Source: Tolypothrix bouteillei VB521301
GTDB lineage: Bacteria; Cyanobacteriota; Cyanobacteriia; Cyanobacteriales; Nostocaceae
Assembly (NCBI RefSeq): GCF_000760695.4
Contig: NZ_JHEG04000001.1
Location: 3,754,452-3,818,451, forward strand
Direction of reading: 5' to 3'
Length of the DNA stretch: 64,000 bases
A model generated the notes under the pieces. That model did no database searches, had not been told where the DNA came from, and worked only from the letters and a program-made list of their open reading frames with translations. How positions within the stretch are numbered: position 1 is the first letter of the stretch; each line of letters begins with the position of its first letter. Of this stretch, positions 8,668-17,410 are shown piece by piece. The position numbers were made by a program, and so were the translations under genes.

Positions 8668-9603
8668 ATGACTTCAAAAGTTTTATCCGGGCTCATAGGA
8701 GTATGTGTGGGGGATGCTTTAGGTGTTCCCGTAGAATTTACAAGCCGTGCAGAACGATCGCACTCGCCCGTTACTTCAATGCAGGGTTACGGAACTTGGG
8801 ATGTGCCACCAGGCACCTGGTCTGATGATAGTTCGCTGACCTTTTGCTTAGCTGAATGTCTTTGCGATGGGTTTTCACTTGATGCGATCGCTCAGTCATT
8901 TTGGCGTTGGTATAACAACAATCACTGGACAGCAAGTGGAGAAGTTTTTGATATAGGCAATACAACATTTCTTGCTCTCACAAATATAAAACAAGGAGCG
9001 CCGCCTTTAAAAGCAGGAGAGAAGAGTGAAAAAAGCAATGGTAATGGCTCCCTAATGAGAATCTTACCTATAGCTTATTGTCATAAAATATTAACTTTCT
9101 CAGAACTAATTTCTCGGGCACAGCAAATTTCTTGCATCACGCACGCTCATCTTAGATCGCAAGTGGCTTGCGGTATTTATATCAGTATTGCAGTTGCTCT
9201 TTTAAAAGGATCTGACCCAAGCACAGCTTATCAACAAGGATTAAAAAACATAGAAGGTATTTACTCAGATGCTAAGTACGCTTCAGAAATATCCCATTTT
9301 GCCAGAGTGATGAGTGGTGATATTGCTCAGTTATCAGAAGAGAGTATTAATTCAGGTGGGTATGTCATCGATACTTTAGAAGCATCGCTTTGGTGTTTGC
9401 TGAATAGCTCATCTTATGCTGAAGCAGTTTTAAAAGCTGTTAATTTAGGCGGAGATACAGATACAACTGCTGCTGTTACAGGAGGATTGGCAGGCATTTA
9501 CTATGGAATAGAAAATATTCCAGAAGAATGGATTGAACAAATTGCTCGGAAAGACGACATTATTGATTTGGCAGCTCGTTTAGCAGCAGTTCTTGGTTAC
9601 TAA
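8668..9603 (+). CDS. ADP-ribosylglycohydrolase family protein (DraG-like fold)
   Basis: 311 residues covering the full ADP-ribosyl-glycohydrolase fold. The metal-binding signatures are all present: GDALG (15-19), WSDDSS with Asp53/Asp54, GNGSLMR, and GGDTDT with Asp263/Asp265. These acidic residues hold the two Mg/Mn ions that activate water for cleavage of ADP-ribose from its acceptor. Family members act on ADP-ribosylated arginine (DraG), serine (ARH3) or small molecules; the acceptor cannot be read from sequence. It begins after the operon terminator, so it is probably transcribed separately. No DraT partner is in the window, which argues against a nitrogenase-specific role. Confidence 0.8.
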   Translation: MTSKVLSGLIGVCVGDALGVPVEFTSRAERSHSPVTSMQGYGTWDVPPGTWSDDSSLTFCLAECLCDGFSLDAIAQSFWRWYNNNHWTASGEVFDIGNTTFLALTNIKQGAPPLKAGEKSEKSNGNGSLMRILPIAYCHKILTFSELISRAQQISCITHAHLRSQVACGIYISIAVALLKGSDPSTAYQQGLKNIEGIYSDAKYASEISHFARVMSGDIAQLSEESINSGGYVIDTLEASLWCLLNSSSYAEAVLKAVNLGGDTDTTAAVTGGLAGIYYGIENIPEEWIEQIARKDDIIDLAARLAAVLGY

Positions 9604-10032
9604 ACTGCCAAAAGAATAAAATAATTCTGTACGCTATTTACTTCTAGCTATAAGATTACCTTTCTTCTCCTCGCATTCTCCTCTGCGTTCTCTGCGACTC
9701 TGCGGTTTCTTAATCGAAATATTGCGATACACCAATTTTCTTCTTTTCTTTCTTCGTGTCTTTTGCGACGAGTGCGGTTCATTTAAATTAGATAATCTTC
9801 AGACGGGACAGCAGTAATTAAAAGTACAGCAGCTATCAACAAAATCCGTAAGGAGTCCCACACCGTAATCTTTGATTCGGTGTCGGGAGGAATTACGGGC
9901 ACCCTTTGTTGCGTCCTCCGACCCTTCGGGCTAGCAGTCGCTACAAGTCGGCGGAGCCGCCCAACGCGCTGCTTGCCAATTCTTGCCGTAGGCAATCTTA
10001 GGAAGGTGGACAGCGACAAATCAAGCAATTTC
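9604..10032. other. Repeat-rich intergenic region with a degenerate small frame
   Basis: Holds a CTCTGCGTTCTCTGCG-type repeat (about 9675-9705), common in cyanobacterial spacers, then a GC-rich block (about 9890-10010) with inverted GGCGGAG / CTCCGCC type pieces. An open minus-strand frame at 9783-10028 ends with a plausible transmembrane segment (LRILLIAAVLLITAV), but its first half is translated repeat DNA. It may be the 3' end of a small membrane-protein gene invaded by the repeat. I do not call it a gene. Confidence 0.35.
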
Positions 10033-10278
10033 TTAGACTGCTACGCATAACCTCGCGCTCCGTTTAATTAATTGCACTTTTGATGGACTGAATTGTCCAA
10101 GCCTATGCCAGTTGTGGTCATAAATTGAAACGTTCTTAGTTTTGGTAGTTTGAGTGTAACCACCAATCCAACCTATATAAGTCTTTCCAGTTTTCTGAGC
10201 TTTAACCAAATCCCCAGAACGAAATCCAAATGGTGTGATAGTACCGCCCTTAATCAGGTAGTTTGTAAATAATCCAGA
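10033..10278 (-). pseudogene. C-terminal relic resembling an RRXRR/HNH (IscB-type) RNA-guided nuclease
   Basis: A minus-strand frame of 81 codons, with an in-frame TAG immediately upstream and no start codon, ends at the TAA at 10033. It reads KGGTITPFGFRSGDLVKA, GKTYIGWIGGYTQ, NVSIYDHNWHRLGQF and SPSKVQLIKRS. A GDLV..GK.Y.GW....T...VS..D..W.RLGQF....V.LI.R layout is what I recall at the extreme C-terminus of cyanobacterial RRXRR/HNH proteins (IscB family), after the HNH nuclease part. The RuvC-like and HNH portions are absent; upstream is short repeat sequence and then cutA. Assignment is from memory of the family pattern, so the family name is tentative, but the gene is clearly broken. Confidence 0.45.
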
Positions 10279-10359
10279 CTAGGGAAATATCTGGAAGTAC
10301 GTATCAGGCAATGGCTACTAGGCTAGTCATCTCTTAGTCACAAGCTGATTCTTGCAAGC

Positions 10360-10716
10360 CTACACTGTACTTACGGTGTCAGTGTAGGTAGTTGACTCTA
10401 CTTGCTCGGAAATCCACTGAAGGTAAGGCTGAGAACCAGCTACTACAGGTAGGGCAATAATTTCTGGAACTTCATAGGAGTGCAGTTCGCGAATTTTTTC
10501 TTCTAAGGCGGGAAAATGTGCCAAATCAGTTTTAATTAGTAACTGCCATTCTTGCTCTTTGTGTTTTTGTCCTTGCCAAGTGTAAATAGAGTGGATTGGC
10601 ATGATGCTAACGCAAGCAGCTAGCTTAGCCTCTACGAGGGCATTTGCTATTGTTTCTGCCTCTTCTATTGAAGAAGCTGTTACTAACACTACACCGTATT
10701 TAACTGATTTATTCAT
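10360..10716 (-). CDS. cutA: Divalent-cation tolerance protein CutA
   Basis: 118 residues, the normal CutA1 length. Diagnostic segments are VVLVTASSIEEAETIANALVE, where the conserved T/S patch opens the ferredoxin-like fold, KLAACVSI, IHSIYTWQG, EWQLLIKT, HSYEVPEIIALPV and YLQWI near the C-terminus. CutA1 proteins are small, very stable trimers linked genetically to copper/divalent-ion tolerance; their molecular role is unresolved. The gene is single, flanked by repeats on both sides, so operon context adds nothing. Confidence 0.9.
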   Translation of the reverse strand: MNKSVKYGVVLVTASSIEEAETIANALVEAKLAACVSIMPIHSIYTWQGQKHKEQEWQLLIKTDLAHFPALEEKIRELHSYEVPEIIALPVVAGSQPYLQWISEQVESTTYTDTVSTV

Positions 10717-10727
10717 AAATGAAAATT

Positions 10728-10760
10728 GCTAATGGCTAATGGCTAATTGTTCTACTTAAC
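10728..10760. repeat. Short TAATGGC heptamer block upstream of cutA
   Basis: Three near-copies of GCTAATG lie just before the cutA start, of the same class as those at 5521 and 37719. Confidence 0.5.
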
Positions 10761-10784
10761 AAATGCCTGTAAATGTTGGGTTTC

Positions 10785-10910
10785 GTTCCTCAAACGCCAC
10801 GTCACTCAACGGGGGGAACCCAGAGCAGTTGCTTCAACGGGGGGAACCCCCGCAACGCACGGCTCTGGGCACATGAGTGGCTCCCCAACCTACTAACTCT
10901 GTACGGGCGC
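10785..10910. repeat. GC-rich repeat with two copies of CAACGGGGGGAACCC
   Basis: CAACGGGGGGAACCC occurs twice, 36 bases apart, inside a GC-rich island (including CAACGCACGGCTCTGGG). The composition is unlike the flanks and resembles a small dispersed element. I see no terminal inverted repeats or target duplication that would prove mobility. Confidence 0.45.
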
Positions 10911-10953
10911 GGTGGTCTTGCGCCCCTACGAACAACTAACGACTAACCATTAA

Positions 10954-12114
10954 CTAAACCGTAGTCGATGACAAAGAATAAACTTGACCATCAATTAACA
11001 GTCGAGTAATTCCTTTGGCATGCAAGTGATAGCGAGCTTTGTGCAACATTTTGCTGTCAGGGATTTTAATCACGCGATCGCGTTTGGTAGAAAAGCGTTT
11101 GGCTACTCGGTGGTTATCAAACACGGGTAGAGTTCTTTGCTGGGTTTCCAAATTGGGAATTTGTCCTAAATCTCCAAAATCCCTTAGCGGTCGGGTAATT
11201 AATTCTGAGGAACGGTCTATGACGAGATAGCACGTTTTTGGCAAAGCTGCGGCTGACAATGGTAAAACTCGAACCGAATCACTCTTACTTGTTCTTGCTA
11301 CTAGCCTTGGTCTTTCTTCAAAATCTTCATCCTCATCATCATCGTCATATTCATCCTCATCATCGTCTAAATCATCCAAATCGTCTGACTCGTCTAGCAA
11401 GTCCTCACCAAACATTTCTGCTATCACGTTGGTTTCCGGATGCGTGTTTTCTCCTAATGGACTGGGAATGTTTGTGATTTCGGGTGATTTTTCTTCTAGC
11501 AATTCCAATTGTTCGGCAATTGGTTCCTCGATAACTGGTAAACTAAGTTGCTCTTGCTCGTCTTCCGATGTTGAGGAGCGGCGCTTCACTCGTCTGGTTT
11601 TAGTAGATACTGGCTCAACCACTTTCTGAGATTCGCGTTTGCTCTTAGTGGGTGTTGGCTCAACCACTTTCTGAGATTCGCGTTTGTTCTTGGTAAGTGC
11701 TGGGTCAATAACTTTCCGAGGTTTGGGTTTTTTCTCTGTCTCTGGTTCTTCTTGTGGTTGAACCTCGACCACTTTCTGAGCAATAACGGGAGTTGCTAGC
11801 GGTTCTTCCTCGGTTTCTTCTTGTTCGTTAGCAAACACGGGCAGATTGTCATAGCTAACTTGTGCCCTGCCTTCAGGAGTTCTAGCAGCACGTTTCAAAG
11901 AAACAAGATACTCGTACTCATCTTCAGGCAAAGTGCTTTTTAACAAGCGGCTAATCGTAGAATTACTTACGTCGTAGCGCTCTGCCAAAGTTGAGGTTGT
12001 TTCAGCAGTTTCACGATATAACTTTAGAATTTCTTTTTTGTCTGATTCTGTTAGTTTTCTCACGGTAGGACACCAGCCATTCCTTAATCTAAGTTCTTTT
12101 TCTTCCGCCTGCAC
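10954..12114 (-). CDS. Helix-turn-helix protein with acidic, repeat-containing middle
   Basis: 386 residues from a GTG at 12114; a GTG at 12063 (MRKLTESDKKEIL) is an equally good start and matches the form I recall from relatives. Residues 20-70 form a helix-turn-helix like those of transposase-type repressors (ILKLYRETAETTSTLAERY, DVSNSTISRLLKS). The middle holds three 15-residue repeats of the KVVEP..TK.KRESQ type, encoded by 45-bp DNA repeats near 11612-11720. A long Asp/Glu run follows (about 245-275). The last 110 residues are compact and look like the conserved functional part. DNA binding by residues 20-70 is inferred; the target is unknown. Its 5' end overlaps the membrane-protein gene by 26 bases, implying co-transcription. 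Confidence 0.6.
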   Translation of the reverse strand: MQAEEKELRLRNGWCPTVRKLTESDKKEILKLYRETAETTSTLAERYDVSNSTISRLLKSTLPEDEYEYLVSLKRAARTPEGRAQVSYDNLPVFANEQEETEEEPLATPVIAQKVVEVQPQEEPETEKKPKPRKVIDPALTKNKRESQKVVEPTPTKSKRESQKVVEPVSTKTRRVKRRSSTSEDEQEQLSLPVIEEPIAEQLELLEEKSPEITNIPSPLGENTHPETNVIAEMFGEDLLDESDDLDDLDDDEDEYDDDDEDEDFEERPRLVARTSKSDSVRVLPLSAAALPKTCYLVIDRSSELITRPLRDFGDLGQIPNLETQQRTLPVFDNHRVAKRFSTKRDRVIKIPDSKMLHKARYHLHAKGITRLLIDGQVYSLSSTTV

Positions 12115-12973
12115 GCCGCGAACGGTTTATTGATGCGTCATGTTCTAAAACAGCGCCCAAGCCAAATAAAACTCCGCTCCAAACCCAAAATACCTCAAGT
12201 ATCTCTCCACTTTGATAATTTGGAATCCAATTTGTGGCATATTTAAACCACATATCGGCTACATACAGCGAAAACGCTGCTGCTGCTATCATTCGCCAAG
12301 ATAGGGAAACTCTTCCCCCCCAAAAGGCTAGCAGTAGAGTGGACGCAATTACTAATAGTAATACATCGCTAACGATATAAAACCAGTTTAAAATTGCTGC
12401 CGCATTTTCTTCCCATGTTGGGATGGCTGCTTTGGCTGCTTCTTGTGGTGGTGGACTCGAAATTAGCCATGCTAATGCGCTACCAAGTATTGCGATCGCT
12501 AGCACGATTGCCCATTGCCATTTATCGAGATTCAGCCTTCTAGAAGCCACTGCCAGGATCATACCCACACCGAGCAACACGTAAGTTGCGACAAAGAATA
12601 CATCAGCCAAAGAAAGAATTGGTTCTTGTCCTAAGGCTATTTCTGTATACCCAAAAATTATCCCTCCAAGGAAATAAGAAAGCATACCGATGCCGATGGA
12701 CAGCCAAACATTTCGACCGCTGACGATTTGCGGGCTGCGCCAATTTCTCAAACATAAGATACCAGCACCTAAGTAAGCCATTGCTTCAAAAATATTTGTA
12801 CCTATTACATACCACTCCGCACGTTTTTCTATGCCATCTGTGTCTGGAATTCTGGCACTGAATAACATAAAGTATAACAGTGCAAGTACACCCCAGCCCA
12901 TACTTGCCAAGACAATGTTCTGGGTGGAGAACATGGATTTATTTCGGTGGGTTTTGTTGTAAGCGCTACTCAT
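12089..12973 (-). CDS. Multi-pass membrane protein, unknown function
   Basis: 294 residues with seven to eight hydrophobic segments: about 20-40, 55-75, 90-110, 122-142, 153-170, 195-218, 228-245 and 262-282. The N-terminus is short and polar, and the C-terminus is basic (INRSRRAGGRKRT), suggesting a cytoplasmic tail. No catalytic motif is visible. The topology resembles seven-helix sensory modules found before signalling domains, but no output domain is attached. It overlaps the start of the helix-turn-helix gene by 26 bases; a membrane sensor passing a signal to that protein is possible but is inference. Confidence 0.6.
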   Translation of the reverse strand: MSSAYNKTHRNKSMFSTQNIVLASMGWGVLALLYFMLFSARIPDTDGIEKRAEWYVIGTNIFEAMAYLGAGILCLRNWRSPQIVSGRNVWLSIGIGMLSYFLGGIIFGYTEIALGQEPILSLADVFFVATYVLLGVGMILAVASRRLNLDKWQWAIVLAIAILGSALAWLISSPPPQEAAKAAIPTWEENAAAILNWFYIVSDVLLLVIASTLLLAFWGGRVSLSWRMIAAAAFSLYVADMWFKYATNWIPNYQSGEILEVFWVWSGVLFGLGAVLEHDASINRSRRAGGRKRT

Positions 12974-13183
12974 AGAACTTTACAGTATAAATGCACTCTA
13001 GCAGTTTTTGTGGCTGATTAACATAACACTGACCAGCGATCGGGGCTCGGTGACCGATAAATTCTCGTATTTCAAAATTGGGGATTTGAAACGTGAATTA
13101 TCTGTTGTTTTCCATAAATGGGTTTGGGGTCTCTTACCAGATACATAACTGGTCAATTTAAGATACTTAAAAACTGCTGTCAG

Positions 13184-13843
13184 TTAATGCCACAGTTTAC
13201 TCAAGGGAGATTGATTTAGCCAACTGATAAAAAGCGATCGCTCGCCTTCTGGCATCTCTTGCAATCTTTCGCCCACTTGATGGGCAAAATTAGTATTGCC
13301 AAAAGATGCTTTTGCCAATCGATGCAATTCTTGCAAGAACGTAATAACGTGATGTTCTTGCCAACTCGGCACTTGGGCTAGCTCTTGTAAGTCCATAGTC
13401 AGCAGGTTTTTAACAGCTTCTGGTGACGATACCAGAGGAAACTGCCATTGCTGCATGACTTCGGCAACACTTTTTTGAAATAATGTTGCTTGTTTTGAAC
13501 CTAAAAAGTCTTCTATATCAATAAACACAGATTGCAGCAGCAGCAGACTGGCAAGAGTAAAAATGTCCATCTTGCTACTACTTCCCGTGTCACTACCTAT
13601 CTGGTCTACACGAACTTTACCCCAAACGCTGTAGCGATCGGGTTCCTCTAGTAGAACGCAGGCTTTGCCTCGGTTATCGGTTAAATCTCTCCACAAAGCT
13701 TTAGCCTCTTCTTCTTGACTGGCTTTGAAGACACTGATTAACCGAAAGGTTTGCCCCTGATAATAGAGGATTGGCACCTGCTGTTCTCGCTTTGGGTGCT
13801 GAATGGTAGATATTTCTACATCCTGCCGTTTCAAAATAAACAT
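13184..13843 (-). CDS. Conserved cyanobacterial hypothetical protein (Npun_F0813-like)
   Basis: 219 residues, soluble, no signal peptide. It starts MFILKRQDVEISTIQHPK and has a segment with QTFRLISVFKASQEEEAKALWRD, a pattern I recall in the widely conserved cyanobacterial family annotated as Npun_F0813-like. The N-terminal 80 residues look beta-rich; the rest is helical with leucine-rich stretches (FTLASLLLLQSVFIDIEDFLG). No enzyme motif is recognised. It stands alone on the minus strand with about 210 bases separating it from the membrane-protein gene. Confidence 0.6.
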   Translation of the reverse strand: MFILKRQDVEISTIQHPKREQQVPILYYQGQTFRLISVFKASQEEEAKALWRDLTDNRGKACVLLEEPDRYSVWGKVRVDQIGSDTGSSSKMDIFTLASLLLLQSVFIDIEDFLGSKQATLFQKSVAEVMQQWQFPLVSSPEAVKNLLTMDLQELAQVPSWQEHHVITFLQELHRLAKASFGNTNFAHQVGERLQEMPEGERSLFISWLNQSPLSKLWH

Positions 13844-14089
13844 GACACTGGCAAATAACCTTACCGGGGCTTTTATACATGGGACAAATCAGCGCACGCT
13901 AGCTGCATGGCAAATGATGCAGCCTTGTACGCAGTTTTTAGAGCTTGCCAAGACAAACTCAAGGGCAAATCGGCATAAACAAATAATCCATATGCAGGGT
14001 TGTGAGTGTACATATAATATCTAGCGCCTTGGATCTTAGCCTTGACGATGTGAAATCTGCAATAATTTTAATTTGCTTTACGCAAAGGT

Positions 14090-14120
14090 TTGTCATTTTT
14101 GTGTTTATATATGTTATAAT
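14090..14120 (+). promoter_or_regulatory. Probable sigma-70-type promoter of the tRNA-Arg gene
   Basis: TTGTCA (14090-14095) and TATAAT (14115-14120) are 19 bases apart, one or two longer than ideal. The predicted start near 14127 lies about 15 bases before the mature tRNA. Confidence 0.5.
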
Positions 14121-14141
14121 CGTTTTGTTTGTTAACAGTTT

Positions 14142-14214
14142 GGGTGCGTAACTCAGGGGATAGAGTAGCTGCCTTCTAAGCAGCGAGTCGCAGGTTCAAA
14201 TCCTGCCGCACCCG
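14142..14214 (+). tRNA. tRNA-Arg (anticodon UCU)
   Basis: A 73-base cloverleaf. The acceptor GGGTGCG (14142-14148) pairs with CGCACCC (14207-14213), with G as discriminator. The D stem is ACTC/GAGT. The anticodon stem is GCTGC/GCAGC with loop CTTCTAA, giving anticodon TCT at 14175-14177. The T stem GCAGG/CCTGC encloses TTCAAAT. CCA is not encoded. It reads AGA codons as arginine. Confidence 0.95.
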
Positions 14215-14397
14215 TTTAAACCAAGTAAAACCTCACAAAGAGAGTAACCGGGATAGAATAATTACTGGTGTTGGGGGTTTAGTTAGTTACATTATACTAA
14301 GTGCAAAGCTTACGGTGTCGAAAAGCTACTGCGAAGTTACTGCGTACAGATCGAAGCATTTACGTAAAAATTTTTAGCAGCAGCCAGTCACCGAATA

Positions 14398-14443
14398 ATT
14401 CGTAATTCATAATCACTATGAATTACAAATTACGAATTACGAA
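14398..14443. repeat. AATTACGAATTAC-type repeats after the M16 peptidase gene
   Basis: Several near-copies of AATTCGTAATTCATAA in both orientations form a weak fold-back directly beyond the 3' end of the peptidase gene. They may serve as its terminator. Confidence 0.45.
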
Positions 14444-17224
14444 TTACTGCGCTCCCGGTCCTGCAGTAACGATGACCAATTTATCTGGATGAATTAATTC
14501 CTGAATAACCTGTTGCACTTGAGCGATAGTCACTGCTTCAATGCGCTTGGGATATTCCCGGATTTCTGCTGGAGACAAACCGTAAATAGCATTACCTAAA
14601 ATTACATCCGCTACGTTACTTGGATTTGCCAATTCTACAGGGTAACTGTTGGTAATTGAGCGCTTTGCAGCGTTTAACTCAGCTTCGGTGATTCCCTGGT
14701 CTCGCAATTGCTTAAGTAAAGCCACAGTGCTAGCTATTGCTTTGCGAGTGTCTCCCGGAGCCGTTTGCATTTGGATTAAAAACGGACCGGGATTAATACC
14801 TGCAGCAAAAACACTGTAAATACCGTAGGTAAGACCTTGGCGATCGCGGACTTCAGTACCCAATCGGCTGGATAAAGTATCGCCACCTAAAATTTCATTC
14901 AGTACTAAAGCAGTATAATAACGCGGGTCTTTCCGAGATATACTGTTGTAGCCAATGTAAGTGACATCTTCTGCCTTACCCGGAATCACCGGATTTAGCT
15001 GTGTCGTATTCTGGGGTAAAGAGACTGAAGCTAGATTGAGCGCTGGTGGGTTACCCTCAGCCTTCCATTCACCAAAAGCTTTCTTGAGCAAAACTTTGAC
15101 TTGACTTGGTTCAAAATCACCAACTAGAGCAACAGTCATTGTGTCCGGACGGTAGTGTTCTTGGTAAAAGCGCACAAGATCGTCACGAGTAATACTTTTC
15201 AAGCTCTGCTCTGTAGGAAAACTATGAAAAGGGTGATTTTCTGGATAAATCGCTTGTTGAAATACCCGTCTTCCCAACCCACGAGGATCGTCTAACTGTA
15301 CTTTTAAACTGGTCAGCGATCGCTGTCGGCTAAGTTCAAGCTGAGCGTTGGGAAAATTAGCATTTTGCACGACATCTGCCAATGTATCAAGTAAGATCGA
15401 CAAATTAGCAGATAAACCATTGCCGCTAATACTAACCCCCTCACGATTCGCCTGAAATCCCAAACTAGCGCCCCGATCTTCCAAAGTTTTTGCCAGAGTT
15501 AAAGCATCTTTGGTTTGGGTTCCATTCATGAGGTTAGCAGCAACCAGATTAGCCAATCCTGCTTTTCGATCGGTATCAAATACGCTACCTGCTAGAATTT
15601 GTCCGCTAAGGTTAACTGTAGGAACACTGCGATCGGGAAGTAAGAGAACTTGCAAACCGTTTTTGAAGATAAATTGTTCTGGTAGCGGTTGCTTTGTAGA
15701 AACACGAGTTGCTTTAGCTGCAGGAAGGTATTTAGCCAATTCAGCTGGATCTACAGGTTTACCAGGGCTGAAGTTCTCTACAGTGCGCCCGGAACTAGCA
15801 CTCTTTTCTCCTGATTTAGCATCACGAACAGTTGGTTCAAAAAAGCCGATAGTTTGTTGAGCCGGATTCAAATAAGTTTTTGCGGCTCGCTGTACATCTG
15901 CTGCTGAAACTTTGCCTATTGCCTCAAGATACCGCTTGATGTAAAGATAATCACCCGAAACAGTTTGGCTGTATCCTAATTGAGTTGCTAGGCTGGTAAT
16001 GTCTTGGTTGTTTAGAACAAAAGAAGCTTGGAGTTGTGTTTTTGCGCGGTTCAACTCATCGCTAGCAACCTGTTTTTGTTGAAGTTCTGTTAAAGACTGT
16101 TGCAGAACTTGAGAAATTTTAGAGAGTTGTTGACCTGGAACTGCTGTAACGTTAATTTCGTACCAACCAGGTTCAAGGAGTTCTGCAGGGCTTGCACTTA
16201 CAGAACTAGCCAGACCCGATTCCACTAAAGCTTGGTAAAGTCTAGAACTGCGTCCCCCAGTCAAGATGGCATCCATCACATCGATAGCAGCGACATCTGG
16301 ATGGTTGGCATCAGGCAAAGGATAGACAGCTTGTAACAGTGCTGCACTACCCGGTTCTTTGAGGACAATTGGTGACCGAGAAGAAGGGGAGATAGGGCGA
16401 GGAGAAGATGGAACCAATTCTCTGTGTCCCCGTGTCCCGGTTTCTCCTTGTCCTCGTTTCGGTAGTTTTCCAAAGCTTTGTTGAATGGATTTGAGAACCG
16501 CTTGAGTGTCAAAATCTCCAGTCACCACTAATGTTGCATTGTCAGGGCTGTAGTACGTTTGGTAGTAGTTGCGAACTTGCTCTAATGTAAATTGTTCTAC
16601 ATCTGCTTTCGTACCCCCAACAGGTAAACCGTAAGCCCGTTTCGGAAACGCTGCTCGCATGACAGCACGACTGAGACGATACCCTGGCGAATTTTCATAA
16701 CCCTGCAACTCTGAAATAACAACGCGTTTCTCGCTTGTCAGCTGGTCGGCTTGAATCAATGCGCTTTCCATACGGTCTGCTTCTAGAGTCAGCAGTGCAT
16801 CCAGTTTATCTTGCTGTACTGTACTAAAATAAGCTGTTTCATCATAACTGGTAAAAGCATTAAACTGGCTACCCAAAGCACTCAACAAACGACCAAACTG
16901 TACCGGACGGTCAGTAGTGCCTTTAAACATTAAATGTTCTAGTTGGTGAGAAATACCGTTTTCTCCTGCTTGCTCGTTGCGCGAACCAACTCGATACCAT
17001 ACTTGTACGCTCACCACAGGCGCTGTATGAACTTCCTTAGTGAGTACTGTTAAACCATTCTCCAAAACCGTTTTTCGCACTCCTTGGGTGAGTGAAAGAC
17101 CAGCAACAGGCGTAACTTCTGGTTGGAGGGCTGCAACGGAAAAATCTCTGACCCACAGCATTCCACTCAGAATGAGGATCGAGAGAATAAGAATCGATGG
17201 ACGTATCTTGGCAAGAAAAGACAT
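14444..17224 (-). CDS. Double-domain M16 metallopeptidase (pitrilysin/insulinase family)
   Basis: Start placed at the ATG at 17224 (MSFLAKIRPS); a GTG at 17251 gives nine more residues without support. About 925 residues. An N-terminal hydrophobic stretch serves as signal or anchor, placing the enzyme outside the cytoplasm. The first M16 unit has the inverted zinc motif HQLEH with a downstream ELQGYENSPGYR glutamate, so it should be catalytic. The second unit (after about residue 515) has the fold (AGLANLVAANLMNGT) but no HxxEH, so it is the non-catalytic partner half. Such fused pairs form a peptide-degrading chamber, as in processing peptidases. A low-complexity GETGTRGHRE/SSPRPISPSSRSP insert lies in the first half. 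Substrates are unknown. Confidence 0.85.
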   Translation of the reverse strand: MSFLAKIRPSILILSILILSGMLWVRDFSVAALQPEVTPVAGLSLTQGVRKTVLENGLTVLTKEVHTAPVVSVQVWYRVGSRNEQAGENGISHQLEHLMFKGTTDRPVQFGRLLSALGSQFNAFTSYDETAYFSTVQQDKLDALLTLEADRMESALIQADQLTSEKRVVISELQGYENSPGYRLSRAVMRAAFPKRAYGLPVGGTKADVEQFTLEQVRNYYQTYYSPDNATLVVTGDFDTQAVLKSIQQSFGKLPKRGQGETGTRGHRELVPSSPRPISPSSRSPIVLKEPGSAALLQAVYPLPDANHPDVAAIDVMDAILTGGRSSRLYQALVESGLASSVSASPAELLEPGWYEINVTAVPGQQLSKISQVLQQSLTELQQKQVASDELNRAKTQLQASFVLNNQDITSLATQLGYSQTVSGDYLYIKRYLEAIGKVSAADVQRAAKTYLNPAQQTIGFFEPTVRDAKSGEKSASSGRTVENFSPGKPVDPAELAKYLPAAKATRVSTKQPLPEQFIFKNGLQVLLLPDRSVPTVNLSGQILAGSVFDTDRKAGLANLVAANLMNGTQTKDALTLAKTLEDRGASLGFQANREGVSISGNGLSANLSILLDTLADVVQNANFPNAQLELSRQRSLTSLKVQLDDPRGLGRRVFQQAIYPENHPFHSFPTEQSLKSITRDDLVRFYQEHYRPDTMTVALVGDFEPSQVKVLLKKAFGEWKAEGNPPALNLASVSLPQNTTQLNPVIPGKAEDVTYIGYNSISRKDPRYYTALVLNEILGGDTLSSRLGTEVRDRQGLTYGIYSVFAAGINPGPFLIQMQTAPGDTRKAIASTVALLKQLRDQGITEAELNAAKRSITNSYPVELANPSNVADVILGNAIYGLSPAEIREYPKRIEAVTIAQVQQVIQELIHPDKLVIVTAGPGAQ

Positions 17225-17410
17225 AGCAGTCAGTACAAGCGTAAACAGCACATATAACTTTAATGTTATTTAGAAACTGCAACCGCGTTCGGAAAAGTTG
17301 TCAACACGGTATTAATGAAAATGAGTCTATGTGGTTTTCCCTACTTTGCCAAATTTTGTGTAAAGAGGTATAACGGGCAAAGAATAGTCAAATTAATAAC
17401 ATTAATTTTT

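Noticed and set aside
8668..9603. ADP-ribosylglycohydrolase as nitrogenase DraG
   Set aside because: No DraT or nif genes in the window; family membership alone does not give the substrate.
9783..10028. Possible small membrane protein on the minus strand
   Set aside because: The first half is translated GC-rich repeat; only the hydrophobic C-terminus looks real, and no start or site supports a gene.
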